From Hermodarchaeum sp048939595 (lineage in GTDB: Archaea > Asgardarchaeota > Hermodarchaeia > Hermodarchaeales > Hermodarchaeaceae), in the NCBI GenBank assembly GCA_048939595.1, contig JBHLPI010000002.1, positions 1 to 64,000 on the forward strand: a stretch of DNA of 64,000 bases. The letters run 5' to 3'. The position numbers were made by a program, and so were the translations under genes. Positions 25,613 to 34,772 of the stretch are shown here, piece after piece. The notes beneath the pieces were generated by a model, which saw only the letters and a program-made list of their open reading frames with translations, was not told the origin of the DNA and did no database searches. Positions within the stretch are counted from its first letter, which is position 1. Every line of letters starts with the position of its first letter.

Positions 25613-25822
25613 CTATTCTCTCTCTAAGAGGACACCCCAACTAGTGATTCCCACAACCTTCCAACCATATTTTGCCATCAGATTTGCTGCCTTAATGGGG
25701 TTAGCTGGTGCGACGCGCTTTTGACCTTCGGCATGAACAAAGACATACCGTGATTGAATCTTATCAGGATCGATTTTTCCAGAGAGAATATCTCTATCAT
25801 GAAACGTGACTTTTTCATCCAT
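25613..25822 (-). CDS. Small soluble protein (69 aa), hypothetical
   Basis: ATG 25822 with GGAAGGGGG seven bases upstream; an in-frame TTG at 25840 lies inside that site and is rejected. The product is MDEKVTFHDRDILSGKIDPD ... ending in WKVVGITSWGVLLERE, an alpha/beta composition. No family recognised. It lies between two Sir2 remnants on the same strand, so it may have inserted into, or survived within, an old Sir2 locus. Confidence 0.65.
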   Translation of the reverse strand: MDEKVTFHDRDILSGKIDPDKIQSRYVFVHAEGQKRVAPANPIKAANLMAKYGWKVVGITSWGVLLERE

Positions 25823-26000
25823 TTGAGTACCCCCTTCCAAAAGTAACGAGGTTTCTACTTATTAGACTTATTTAGGGATAATTAGGGATTTCGCGGAAGA
25901 TTGGGAAATGAATAAAGTTCTATATAGCAGAGAAGGCATTTCGAATGACTAACAGAGCTCCGATTTATTAGTGCAATTTTTGGTTAACCACATTTAAGTT

Positions 26001-26037
26001 CGAACAATGCTTAACGCACGAACAATTAATCGAACGA
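26001..26037. repeat. Three CGAAC(A/G)A direct repeats
   Basis: CGAACAA at 26001 and 26019 and CGAACGA at 26031, the first inside the palindrome GTTCGAAC. They lie at the 3' end of Sir2 remnant A, in an AT-rich gap. A possible operator, but without a clear promoter nearby. Confidence 0.2.
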
Positions 26038-26175
26038 AAAGGACCGTACACATAATTTTTTTATATTCAAAAAATCAGAGAATTCTTGTTGTTCTTGGGA
26101 TATCCCTGCTCCTGTTAGAGCAACAAGGTAGTTTGCCCTCTTAATAATATCTGCAGCCTTTTTGATGGAGTTCAT
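26026..26175 (-). pseudogene. Sir2 (NAD-dependent deacylase) N-terminal remnant A
   Basis: A 49-codon frame from ATG 26175: MNSIKKAADIIKRANYLVAL followed by TGAGIS, the conserved NAD-binding start of Sir2 proteins. The sequence then degenerates and stops at 26026-26028. Full Sir2 enzymes are ~240-260 residues, so this is a relic. It and remnant B both contain an N-terminus, so they are two separate copies rather than two halves of one gene. Confidence 0.7.
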
Positions 26176-26305
26176 GGAAGGCTTAGCTCCGTCTTGTGAA
26201 ATTTAAAGAGAAAAGTACTATTTAGCTTGTGCCAGCTTAAATCAAGGATAAGAGGACAGCTTTTATAGGAGAACTGGGGGATGGCGGCAAGAGAGCTGAT
26301 TCGTT

Positions 26306-26851
26306 ATGACGGAAGTTAGGTTACCATCTTGGCTTCGTTGGCTGAACTTCTTTATGGGCATCATCGCTTTCATCGTTGGTGTCTCAGTGATTTTGTATCC
26401 CGATATCTGGGTCGCATGGGGCATTGTAATCTTAGGGTTAATCTATCTGGTGAAAGTGAGTATCCGAATGTATGGAGGAGTCACATATGCCCAGTTCCCG
26501 TTATGGCAGCAGGCATTAAGCATCATCATTGGACTCGCACTGATCTTCCTTGGTCTTCCCGTGATTCTTGTTCCCGGCTTTGGTGATGCCTGGCTAAACA
26601 TTCTGATCCTAACCGCACTTCTCTTGATTGGCGTTGACCAAATCATGACCGGCTTGTTCGTGAAGACAAACACATCTACTCGCCGAATCCTTCACATCGT
26701 CTTCGGGTTCATCTTGATTATCCTTGGCATAGTCAACTTCCTGTACTTTGGCCTGGGGATCTGGATTACCCTCTACATCATCGCCTTCGCCCTTGTCATC
26801 ATTGGACTCGATTCCCTCATCCAAGGACTTACTGGATATCGTTCCGTGTAA
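26306..26851 (+). CDS. HdeD/DUF308-like multi-spanning membrane protein
   Basis: 181 residues with six hydrophobic helices arranged as three hairpins; repeats of the type F-x-G-I-I-A-F-I-V-G ... W-G-I-V-I-L-G-L-I-Y-L recur, as in HdeD/DUF308 proteins. Bacterial HdeD is linked to acid resistance, but the archaeal role is unknown. A decayed paralogue lies directly downstream. Start at ATG 26306. Confidence 0.7.
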   Translation: MTEVRLPSWLRWLNFFMGIIAFIVGVSVILYPDIWVAWGIVILGLIYLVKVSIRMYGGVTYAQFPLWQQALSIIIGLALIFLGLPVILVPGFGDAWLNILILTALLLIGVDQIMTGLFVKTNTSTRRILHIVFGFILIILGIVNFLYFGLGIWITLYIIAFALVIIGLDSLIQGLTGYRSV

Positions 26852-27008
26852 CAGCCATAGATGGGATGGATACATGATGATTCTCAGTCGCTCCTTATGG
26901 GGTGGCTGACTTTCTCTCTTTCCTTTAGTCCTAGAATGGATTGAGCCTGTGTAATTCACACAGTAGTTATAGCGGATATAGAGCAGGCACTGACTAAGGC
27001 TTTAAATA

Positions 27009-27401
27009 ATGTCTGAGTCGACTACAAAATCAATGTCCATCTGGTTCAAATGGACAAACATCATCATCGGAATTATCGCGATAATCCTTGTATAGCAATC
27101 GTGTTCTTTCCTTTCGTGTTCCTCGAAACCTTTGTAGTATTTCTTGGTGTACTCCTGATCTTTACTGGGCTTCTCAAGACGATTTACAGCTATTCACAAA
27201 CGGCATATCCAAACTGACTCTGGTATACAACAGTGCTTTTTGTTGTTCTTATCCTCGTCCTTGGAACAGATCTTGATAAAGTTCTTCTTCAACTTGGCAT
27301 TATTCCTGATAAATGGTCTCAAAATGGAACTTGCTCTTCTCGCCATTGTTATCAGATTTTTTTTCTTCTTCCGGTCAAAGGAGAAGTTCGACTCATTGTA
27401 G
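27009..27401 (+). pseudogene. Decayed paralogue of the adjacent HdeD-like membrane protein
   Basis: ATG 27009 reads MSESTTKSMSIWFKWTNIII then GIIAIILV and TAG (27093). In another frame it continues IAIVFFPFVFLETFVVFLG, LLIFTGLLKTIYSYSQ, an in-frame TGA after TAYPN, then TVLFVVLILVLGTDLDKVLL. A third frame gives MELALLAIVI...SKEKFDSL to TAG at 27399. Helix spacing and wording parallel the intact gene at 26306-26851. At least two frameshifts and one stop. Confidence 0.65.
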
Positions 27402-28991
27402 ACGTCTTCGTCGAATGAAGATGCACATTAGTAATGCTATCAGGATTAAAGACCCGAGCAGGAGGACCATTGGGGCGAGCCAGGGATTAAAGAGAGTTGG
27501 CGGGATGAGTGATATTGTCACAGTGATAGTATTACTCCAAGGTCCCAGTAGGTTTGAGTTATCACGAGCACGAACGCGAAAATAGTAGGTGCCTATTGGA
27601 GGATTGGAGAGAAGTTGATTCGTGGCATTTTCATTCCATGTTCGGTCAGGGATATCAAAGAGGGGGGTTGTATCCATTTGGAGTTCATATCCATCGATTG
27701 TGCCATCCCCGTCGTAGGCTTGGGCCCATGAAATGATAAGTGTACCATATGGATTCAGGATTGTTGGGGGAAGTAATTCCACTGGTCCCGGACTGGTTTC
27801 ACCATCAAACCCGAACTTGACTAGGAATCCATTCGTTGTGTCGCCCAGCCAACCCATAGTTGTGCCGGCGAAATAGTGAGTGTTGACACCTGTGGTAAAC
27901 CCGAAAGGTTGACAGGGACCAGCACCGCCCCATGCTCGCTCCCAATTGAACTCCCCGGTGCTGTTGAAGTTGAGTAGATTAGCTCGATATCCTGCGACAG
28001 AATCTTCATAATGAGCTCCAACAAAGACCGTGTCTTCAGTGGCAAAAAGACCAAGCCCTTCGTGGTTTAATCCTGTATTCCTGACCGTCTCCCAGAGCAG
28101 GGAATTGGTGCTATTGTATTTGCGCAGAAAAAGGGCACCAGTAGTAGTGGTGCTATAAGATAGGGAAGAACCGGTGACGTACACACTTTCATTGCATACA
28201 GTAACTGCACGTGCAAGGTCCTTTTGACCGGCACCCCAAGTTGTATTCCATACTTGAATACCTGTGAATGAGTATTTGGCGAGGAAGGCGTTGTTGCTTG
28301 ATCCATCCCAAAGACTACCATAATCGCCCACGAGATAAACACCATCGTCTCCCACAGCAATTCCGAAACTGCGATCAACATCTGCTAGATCCCATGCTTC
28401 GGACCAGAGCTCTGTTCCGTCAAAATTAAATTTGGCGATAAGCGCATCCGCATCGTTGGTACTTGATCGCTGCAAAATTCCCCCAACGTAGACTCCATCT
28501 AATCCGATTGCGACGCTGGTAAACCATTCAGAGGAGAAATTTCCAAAGGAGACATTCCATAATTCGTTCCCGTTGAAATCTAATTTTAGGAGAAGCCCAT
28601 TTATTCCATAGGGACCTGTGGTGGTTTTTCCAGCTAAATATAGCGCATCATCTGAGGTGGCTAAGGCATAGGTGGCTTCATCAACTGGGGTATTCCAAGT
28701 TAGGTTCCAAAATTGTTCTCCCTCGGTCGAGTATTTTACAAGAAAAATATTCTCGTTCACAATATCAGCTAAATTGTGGCTAGTTCCCGCAACAAAGACT
28801 GCGCCAGTTGTGAATGCCGTAGCAGCAAAACCGTCATTTTGAGGGCGCGTCCAAAGTACTCCCCAAGGCTCGCCAAGGGCCATTGTGCTTGCTTCTAAGA
28901 GAAGTGGTTGGTGGGCTGTGAACATTGTTGAAGTGATTAGACCTGTTAAAAGAACTGAAAGGATGAGGAAAGCCGTTCCGTGGGGTTTCAT
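27393..28991 (-). CDS. Membrane-anchored beta-propeller/SBBP-like protein with fibronectin type III-like domain
   Basis: 532 residues. Signal peptide (AFLILSVLLTGLITSTMF), then six or more repeats of about 50-60 residues with the pattern ...A-x-Y-L-A-G...F-L-x-K-Y-x3-G-x2-W-N-x-T-W (SBBP/beta-propeller-like, residues ~45-390), an Fn3-like unit (ILNPYGTLIISWAQAYDGDG ... GTYYFRVRARDNS), a C-terminal helix (WLAPMVLLLGSLILIALLMC) and RRRR. A cell-surface protein, probably for binding or adhesion. No catalytic motif. Confidence 0.8.
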   Translation of the reverse strand: MKPHGTAFLILSVLLTGLITSTMFTAHQPLLLEASTMALGEPWGVLWTRPQNDGFAATAFTTGAVFVAGTSHNLADIVNENIFLVKYSTEGEQFWNLTWNTPVDEATYALATSDDALYLAGKTTTGPYGINGLLLKLDFNGNELWNVSFGNFSSEWFTSVAIGLDGVYVGGILQRSSTNDADALIAKFNFDGTELWSEAWDLADVDRSFGIAVGDDGVYLVGDYGSLWDGSSNNAFLAKYSFTGIQVWNTTWGAGQKDLARAVTVCNESVYVTGSSLSYSTTTTGALFLRKYNSTNSLLWETVRNTGLNHEGLGLFATEDTVFVGAHYEDSVAGYRANLLNFNSTGEFNWERAWGGAGPCQPFGFTTGVNTHYFAGTTMGWLGDTTNGFLVKFGFDGETSPGPVELLPPTILNPYGTLIISWAQAYDGDGTIDGYELQMDTTPLFDIPDRTWNENATNQLLSNPPIGTYYFRVRARDNSNLLGPWSNTITVTISLIPPTLFNPWLAPMVLLLGSLILIALLMCIFIRRRRLQ

Positions 28992-29072
28992 GGTTCATAT
29001 GACCTCGGTTCGTCCTTTGGTTTATCCATCAGTTCAGGTATTTGAGGCTTCGTTTCAAGGCAGACGTTAGCT

Positions 29073-29516
29073 TTAAAGGCTTTTGAGGGCTTGGCGGATT
29101 TTCTCGGCTTGTTGTTGCATCTTCTCATCAGGTGGTGTCTTCCCATAATCGGGACCAACTTGAAGTCGTAATCCATCACCCTCGAATCGTGGAATTACGT
29201 GGATATGAATATGGGGGACTTCTTGGAACGCAGCCTTTCCATCCGCAAGCCAGACATTAATTCCCTCACACCGAAGCCCTGATTTCCGAAGAGCTGCTGC
29301 AATCTGTCCTGCAACTTGGAAGAGTCGCCCACCTAGTTGGGAGTCCAATTCCTTCAGATTGGCAGTATGAGCCTTCGGAATGACGAGAGTATGGCCGGGA
29401 TTGATAGGTCTGATGTCTAAGAAGGCAATGATTTCGCCGTCCTCATAGACCACATTTGCTGGAATTTCTTTTGCCACAATTTTACAGAAAATGCAATCGG
29501 CGGATGATTCACTCAT
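29073..29516 (-). CDS. HIT family nucleotide hydrolase/transferase
   Basis: 147 residues. CIFCKIVAKEIPANVVYED at the N-terminus with a CxxC zinc pair, LVIPKAHTANL, and the histidine triad HIHIHVIPRF near residue 100. HIT (HINT/Fhit-like) proteins act on AMP-lysine/AMP-NH2 or dinucleoside polyphosphates. Normal length for the family; ATG 29516. Confidence 0.93.
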   Translation of the reverse strand: MSESSADCIFCKIVAKEIPANVVYEDGEIIAFLDIRPINPGHTLVIPKAHTANLKELDSQLGGRLFQVAGQIAAALRKSGLRCEGINVWLADGKAAFQEVPHIHIHVIPRFEGDGLRLQVGPDYGKTPPDEKMQQQAEKIRQALKSL

Positions 29517-29573
29517 AACTGTGACTAGGTGTTTCCCGTTGATAAATGCCTATGTTTGCTATGAGAGAATGAA

Positions 29574-32159
29574 CTACTTGTCAGAGCGCCCTTGATTTAG
29601 GATATTATAGATCTGTTCAGCATTTGTAATGCTTGCACCATCGACTTTGATCTCTTTGGGATGCACCAGAATTGCATGAGTTTGATTGCCTCCTACACCA
29701 CCATGATTGCCAATTAGTTCTTCATAAGCCGCCACCGAGCCATCAGGGTATACAGGACTGACAACTGTAAGGTCCCCTGCACTGGGGAACTCGGCGAGTC
29801 GTAAAAGCTGTTTCACACGGATTTCTTCTCGACCATAGGGAAGGAGGGGGTTTGTGCCATCAACTTCACCAGTTCGTAGTTCTACAGCACCTCCCTTTCC
29901 AAGAAGCACGGGACCGCGATTAGCATCGAGGACTATGACAAAGCCGACGCCTTCATGCGCAACAAGTTTCGATACAAAGCCAGGGACAGTCTTTTCGAAA
30001 TCTTGTAAAGTAAGACGCGTGTTTTGTGTCTTGAAATAAATTTGGGCGAGGTTACCAGAGGCACAAACAATCACATCATCGTCTTTCAGATGCTCCCCAG
30101 TATCGACTTTGTCTTCCTGTGTCTTGTTCCGATAGAAGTGCCGTAGGGGATTTTTCGTTCCATTTCCTTCGATTTTCTCTTGCCCAGCATTAAGGTCATC
30201 GACCAGTCCACCCACATAGCCAACGTGGGCGTCAATGGCTTCGATTTCTCCGACGGAAAGTTTTCCTTCGAGGAGGTTAGCTATGAGCTCCTTAAGGGGC
30301 ATATCATACCGCTGTTTGAAGGTCCAACCCGTGGATTGACCATGATCAGAGAGGATGAAGAGGTTGTATGGTCGTGGGGCGACATTCTCGATGGCATGCA
30401 GAACACGGCGAATTTGTTTATCAAGCCCCCGAAGGGATTTGAGGGCATCGGTGGTCATTGGTCCCGAGTGATGAGCAATTTCGTCATACCCAAGGAAGGT
30501 CACATAGATCCCGGGAACACCCCGGGTGATATTAGTGATGACCATTGAGGCGGAAATGTCGCGCATGAATATATTAGTAGCAGCCCGGACTCCAGGGTAG
30601 AATTTGTGCAATCTGTTCAAGCGAGGCTTTCGTCGCATGAGAGTTTGTTTGATGATTTGCCCAATTTCGACAAGGAGATCCCAAATGGTATAGATAATGC
30701 TGCGATTCATAGCCCACGGATTCACAAGGTAGTAGTAGAGGTCTTCACTGCGTCGTTTGGCTGCTTGAACATCTGGTTCGGAGAGGGTTGACATCGTGAA
30801 GAATGAGTAAGTAGCATCTCCGCTAACCAAATTACTCACGCTTGAACCTCCATTGCGAAGAATGCCTTTCCCATCTGATGCGCGTTTATCGATGAATTGG
30901 GCATCTGGTTGATGATTGGAGGTTAGCATGCGATCATCGGTCTTAATATACCAGCGAAATGCGGGGATATCATCGTTGTTCCCATGAAGGATTCCGGCTT
31001 GGCAAGAGGATGTCATAGAAGGAATTCCACAATCCCAGGTATCAAGTTGATGACTCCCTCGATCCAACAGGTACTGTATCGTAGGCATATACTCTCGTTT
31101 CAGGGCTTCCTGAAGGACTTCGATGCTGAGTCCATCGATTTCTAAAGCAACCATTCCGGGAGTTTGAGGAACGTCTTTAATGTCACCCACCCGTTGGATT
31201 TGTGTTGCAACGAATTGACTGAAGAAACTACTATCATCGTCAAGTCCCACGACATTAACGATGACGGCATTAATGGCGGCAAAAATTAGTCCCGAAAGAA
31301 TTGCCGCCCAGATATTGACAACTACAAATCCAGGCATGAAGGCACTTAGAATCCAAAGCAAGAAGCCGTTTAATATGAACATGAGGATAAAGGAAATAGC
31401 GAATCCTATCCACCATCGTGCAACCCATGAGACCATTTTGGTAAAAATGGGGCGGATGAGGATATTTAGGAAAGCAATCACGGCAACAACGATGTAGGCG
31501 ATACCTAGTCCACTCAGGAAATCACCTGTAAAGAGGCCTTGAATTGCGACACCGGGATAAAGGGCTGCAGTAACAAGTAAGCTTAGGGCGTTCAGGTTCC
31601 AGATAAGGATGAGGCGTCCTATTCGAATAGTTGAATATGGTTGCTGTTCCATTTGCCAAATGAGGAAAGCCCCTACAAAAAAGACATTGATGGCTAGTAC
31701 GCCAAAGAATAGACCAAGTGCAAGATCCAATATAATGAGAGGGCCACCCGGTGTGAAGGGATAAAAAAGTTTGAAGAAGTAGCTGACGACCCCACCGGTG
31801 ATGGCAAGAATTGATACACCCACGCCCAGAGGAATCGCCCACGGCTTTTTGTAGGCTGTTCCCAGTGCAACGATCATACCAATGATGGATACAATGATGA
31901 GTGTGACTCCAAAAACGAAAAAGAAATTCACTAGTAAAGGCAAGTTGAGTCCAGCATTAGCTATCTCGGTTAAGATTAGGTTGTAAAGGATGGGATCATA
32001 GACTGCCAGATAATTCAGTTGATCAATCAGATTGACAGGAAGGAGGCTGACAAGGGCTCCGATTATTGCAAAGGCAAACATGAGCACGAAATCGATGCCT
32101 GCAATAGTTCGGACAATGCGAGGAGCTAAGACGACCTCAGGGGTTGTTGATTTGCCCAT
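29574..32159 (-). CDS. Membrane phosphodiesterase/alkaline-phosphatase superfamily protein with N-terminal holin-4-like membrane region
   Basis: 861 residues. The first ~305 contain about eight membrane helices; the segment around 220-303 (LNILIRPIFTKMVSWVARWW ... AAINAVIVNVVG) matches the phage_holin_4_2 type. The soluble C-terminal part is a metal-dependent phosphodiesterase/nucleotide pyrophosphatase-like domain: D342 in ALEIDGLS, likely nucleophile T383 in IPSMTSSCQ, then TFLGYDEIAHHSG and FILSDHGQS with metal-binding Asp/His. Substrate unknown; phosphodiester lipids or nucleotides are typical. The catalytic domain topology is uncertain. Confidence 0.85.
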   Translation of the reverse strand: MGKSTTPEVVLAPRIVRTIAGIDFVLMFAFAIIGALVSLLPVNLIDQLNYLAVYDPILYNLILTEIANAGLNLPLLVNFFFVFGVTLIIVSIIGMIVALGTAYKKPWAIPLGVGVSILAITGGVVSYFFKLFYPFTPGGPLIILDLALGLFFGVLAINVFFVGAFLIWQMEQQPYSTIRIGRLILIWNLNALSLLVTAALYPGVAIQGLFTGDFLSGLGIAYIVVAVIAFLNILIRPIFTKMVSWVARWWIGFAISFILMFILNGFLLWILSAFMPGFVVVNIWAAILSGLIFAAINAVIVNVVGLDDDSSFFSQFVATQIQRVGDIKDVPQTPGMVALEIDGLSIEVLQEALKREYMPTIQYLLDRGSHQLDTWDCGIPSMTSSCQAGILHGNNDDIPAFRWYIKTDDRMLTSNHQPDAQFIDKRASDGKGILRNGGSSVSNLVSGDATYSFFTMSTLSEPDVQAAKRRSEDLYYYLVNPWAMNRSIIYTIWDLLVEIGQIIKQTLMRRKPRLNRLHKFYPGVRAATNIFMRDISASMVITNITRGVPGIYVTFLGYDEIAHHSGPMTTDALKSLRGLDKQIRRVLHAIENVAPRPYNLFILSDHGQSTGWTFKQRYDMPLKELIANLLEGKLSVGEIEAIDAHVGYVGGLVDDLNAGQEKIEGNGTKNPLRHFYRNKTQEDKVDTGEHLKDDDVIVCASGNLAQIYFKTQNTRLTLQDFEKTVPGFVSKLVAHEGVGFVIVLDANRGPVLLGKGGAVELRTGEVDGTNPLLPYGREEIRVKQLLRLAEFPSAGDLTVVSPVYPDGSVAAYEELIGNHGGVGGNQTHAILVHPKEIKVDGASITNAEQIYNILNQGRSDK

Positions 32160-32318
32160 AATATCGCACCTTTAGGGGTCAACAGGGGGTATCAAGAGTG
32201 TTGATGCCTATTATCTTATTGTTTTTCTGATTTTCAAATGATCTTGTGTGTGGCTGCGAAAGTTATTTGTGGCATCTCTCTAGACGGATTGCATAATTTT
32301 GCGTTTGGTGTGTTGACC

Positions 32319-34151
32319 ATGAAAGGTTGGACTGGACAGCTATTACGTGTAAATTTAACGAATAAAGAAACTATGGTTGAAACAATTCCAAAAGATGTTG
32401 CCCTGCAGTTTGTGGGTGGTCGGGGATTTGCAGCGAAAATTCTTTGGGATGAGGTTCCTCGTGGGACCGAACCTTTGTCTCCAGGTAATAAATTCATTGC
32501 AGCCGTAGGACCGCTTTCAGGACTACCGATGCCAAATGTGGGGAAAACAGTTGTAGCGTCAAAAAGTCCATTGACAGGTATTTATGGTGATGGAAATTTG
32601 GGGTCTCATTTTGGTGCTCAACTACGTCGATCAGGTTACGATTTGGTTGTCATCGAAGGGAAAGCGGAGAAGCCTGTTTATATTCTCATTGAAGATGCTA
32701 ATGTTCAAATTTTGGATGCAGATAAGTTATGGGGAAAAGGAGCTTTTGAGGCTGAACAGAAACTAGAGGATTTACATGGCAAGAATATTGGCACCTTAAT
32801 GATTGGGCAAGGCGGCGAGAACTTAGTAAAGTATGCTGTAGTTCGTTCTATGATGGGACGAGCTGGGGGGCGACCTGGTATGGGTGCCGTTATGGGTTCT
32901 AAACACCTGAAGGCGTTAGTTGCCAAAGGAAGTAAGAGTCCAGAAATTGCTGACCCTGAAGCTTTTCGACAATTAGGTCGGGAAGGTTTCAAAGACATTC
33001 GCGAGAAGCCTAGTTATGATCACTGGATGACTCAAGGAACCATGCTAATTCACGCGTGGTGTCAAGAATATAGTGTCTTGCCCAGTTACAATTTCAAGGA
33101 GGGACAATTCGAACACGCGGAAGCATTGAATGGGGATACTATGGAGGCTATGAAAGAAAAGACCCATGGCTGTCCTAGTTGTACCATGCAATGCGGTCAC
33201 TGCGTTAAGGACGCTGAAGGGAAATTGGCTGAACTTGATTACGAAAATGTTGCCCTCCTAGGTTCAAATATTGGGATGCGAGATCTCCGCGAAGTCGCAA
33301 CATTGAATCGATTGGCTGATGAATATGGACTCGATACAATTTCTCTTGGGAATACAATTGGGTTTGCCATGGAAGCATCGGAGAGAGGACTTCTCAAAGA
33401 GAAGCTCGATTGGGGAGACTATCAGGCTGTAAAGCAGCTCATTACTGATATTGCCTTCCGACGGGGAACCCTCGGGTCAGCGCTTGCAGAGGGAACCCGC
33501 AATTTTGCCCAAACACTCGGTAAGAATGCTTTGGATTTTGCTATGCAAATCAAAGGGCTTGAAATTTCTGGCTATGATTGTCATGCAGCCCCAGGCATGG
33601 CCCTAGCATTTGGTGTATGTTCAATTGGTGCACATCACAAGGAGAGCTGGATAATTACCTATGAAGTGGACGTGGGTCGAGAATCCTATGATGAGAACAA
33701 AGTAGACAAGGTCATAGAACTCCAACGCATTCGAGGGGGTATGTTCGAACAACTCGTTGGCTGTAGATTTCCTTGGATCGAAGTGGGTTTTGGCCTTGAA
33801 TGGTACCCCAAATACTTTGCCGCTGCAACCGGGTTAAAATGGACTTTGGATGACTTTTGGACTATTGCCGACCGAGTCTACTCGCTAGTTCGTTCCTATG
33901 GAGTTCGCGAGTTGAATGGTGAATGGGACCAAATGTTAGACCATCCCCCTGCTCGCTGGTTTAAAGAACCCTTGTCTTGCGGGCCACTGACAGGTGCAAC
34001 GCTGGACAAGGCGGGTTATGAGCAGATGCTCTCCTGGTATTATCAAAAACGAGGATGGGATGACCGTGGAATCCCTACAAAGAAACGCCTTCGAGAGCAG
34101 GGTCTTGATTGGGTTATTCCTGGCCTTGAAGAAGTAACAAACCTAACTTAA
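32319..34151 (+). CDS. aor: Aldehyde:ferredoxin oxidoreductase (tungstopterin)
   Basis: 610 residues from ATG 32319, which gives the family start MKGWTGQLLRVNLTN; upstream in-frame ATG 32238 would add an atypical extension. Fe-S ligands C285, C288, C292 (CPSCTMQC) and C482 (VGCRFPW) match the AOR pattern. The tungsten-pterin region includes NVGKTVVASKSPLTG and the GRAGGRPGMGAVMGSK block. It oxidises aldehydes to acids with ferredoxin as acceptor, cytoplasmic. MobA at 54 kb and KOR at 49-51 kb are functionally related but distant. Confidence 0.95.
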   Translation: MKGWTGQLLRVNLTNKETMVETIPKDVALQFVGGRGFAAKILWDEVPRGTEPLSPGNKFIAAVGPLSGLPMPNVGKTVVASKSPLTGIYGDGNLGSHFGAQLRRSGYDLVVIEGKAEKPVYILIEDANVQILDADKLWGKGAFEAEQKLEDLHGKNIGTLMIGQGGENLVKYAVVRSMMGRAGGRPGMGAVMGSKHLKALVAKGSKSPEIADPEAFRQLGREGFKDIREKPSYDHWMTQGTMLIHAWCQEYSVLPSYNFKEGQFEHAEALNGDTMEAMKEKTHGCPSCTMQCGHCVKDAEGKLAELDYENVALLGSNIGMRDLREVATLNRLADEYGLDTISLGNTIGFAMEASERGLLKEKLDWGDYQAVKQLITDIAFRRGTLGSALAEGTRNFAQTLGKNALDFAMQIKGLEISGYDCHAAPGMALAFGVCSIGAHHKESWIITYEVDVGRESYDENKVDKVIELQRIRGGMFEQLVGCRFPWIEVGFGLEWYPKYFAAATGLKWTLDDFWTIADRVYSLVRSYGVRELNGEWDQMLDHPPARWFKEPLSCGPLTGATLDKAGYEQMLSWYYQKRGWDDRGIPTKKRLREQGLDWVIPGLEEVTNLT

Positions 34152-34173
34152 CCAGCGTTTCTCGGAAACGTTC

Positions 34174-34731
34174 CTAATCAGCTTTATCAGCGAAACTGAT
34201 TCGAAAGACACAATGAGAGGCCCCTTGGAGGCGACTCTCAATTTGGGTAACACGAGCCACGTAGAGAACCTGAAGATTATCAATCCAATGCTGAAGAAGT
34301 CCCTCAAGCATTCCTGAGACAAGTTCGCAATATCGGAGATCCATTTCTGCTTCGAAGGTATCCTGAGAGCATATTGGGCAAGATTTGGTTCGAAGCAGAA
34401 GAGTTCGATCATCGGTAAACTCCATGGAATCCGGTGGAGCACCAGTGGCTAATTTCCAATTCCGTGCTAGATACTCATCAACACGGTTCAAAAAAAGGTC
34501 AGCAGAATTGGGATAGAAATCTTCTTGAGGTTCTCCATAACGAGCTACCAGCCCGAGTAAAAGAGGTGTTGTCACGGTTTTTCCTAGCGAATGAAGAGCG
34601 CGTTCGATTGCGGTAGGGTTACCTGCATGTTCAACAGAAAGAGCTTCGACTAATCGAAGATAAAAGATTGGCATTAGGGGGCCTGAGAATAGTGGTGGTC
34701 TTTCCTGTGTGATTTCATCCTCGGGTGTCAT
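34174..34731 (-). CDS. V4R-like (hydrocarbon/4-vinyl reductase-like) domain protein
   Basis: 185 residues. The C-terminal half shows the V4R pattern: CPIC (about residue 118), YCELVSGMLEGLLQHWID, then ...RVTQIESRLQGASHCVFRISF, with an invariant-type Gly and Cys pair near the end. These small-ligand-binding domains often act as sensors. First of a minus-strand gene run with the SPFH-like, PH-like and AAA genes (41 bases after the SPFH gene). Confidence 0.55.
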   Translation of the reverse strand: MTPEDEITQERPPLFSGPLMPIFYLRLVEALSVEHAGNPTAIERALHSLGKTVTTPLLLGLVARYGEPQEDFYPNSADLFLNRVDEYLARNWKLATGAPPDSMEFTDDRTLLLRTKSCPICSQDTFEAEMDLRYCELVSGMLEGLLQHWIDNLQVLYVARVTQIESRLQGASHCVFRISFADKAD

Positions 34732-34772
34732 TCTTGACCATTCTCCATCAGCTGAACAAATTATTCCAGTTG

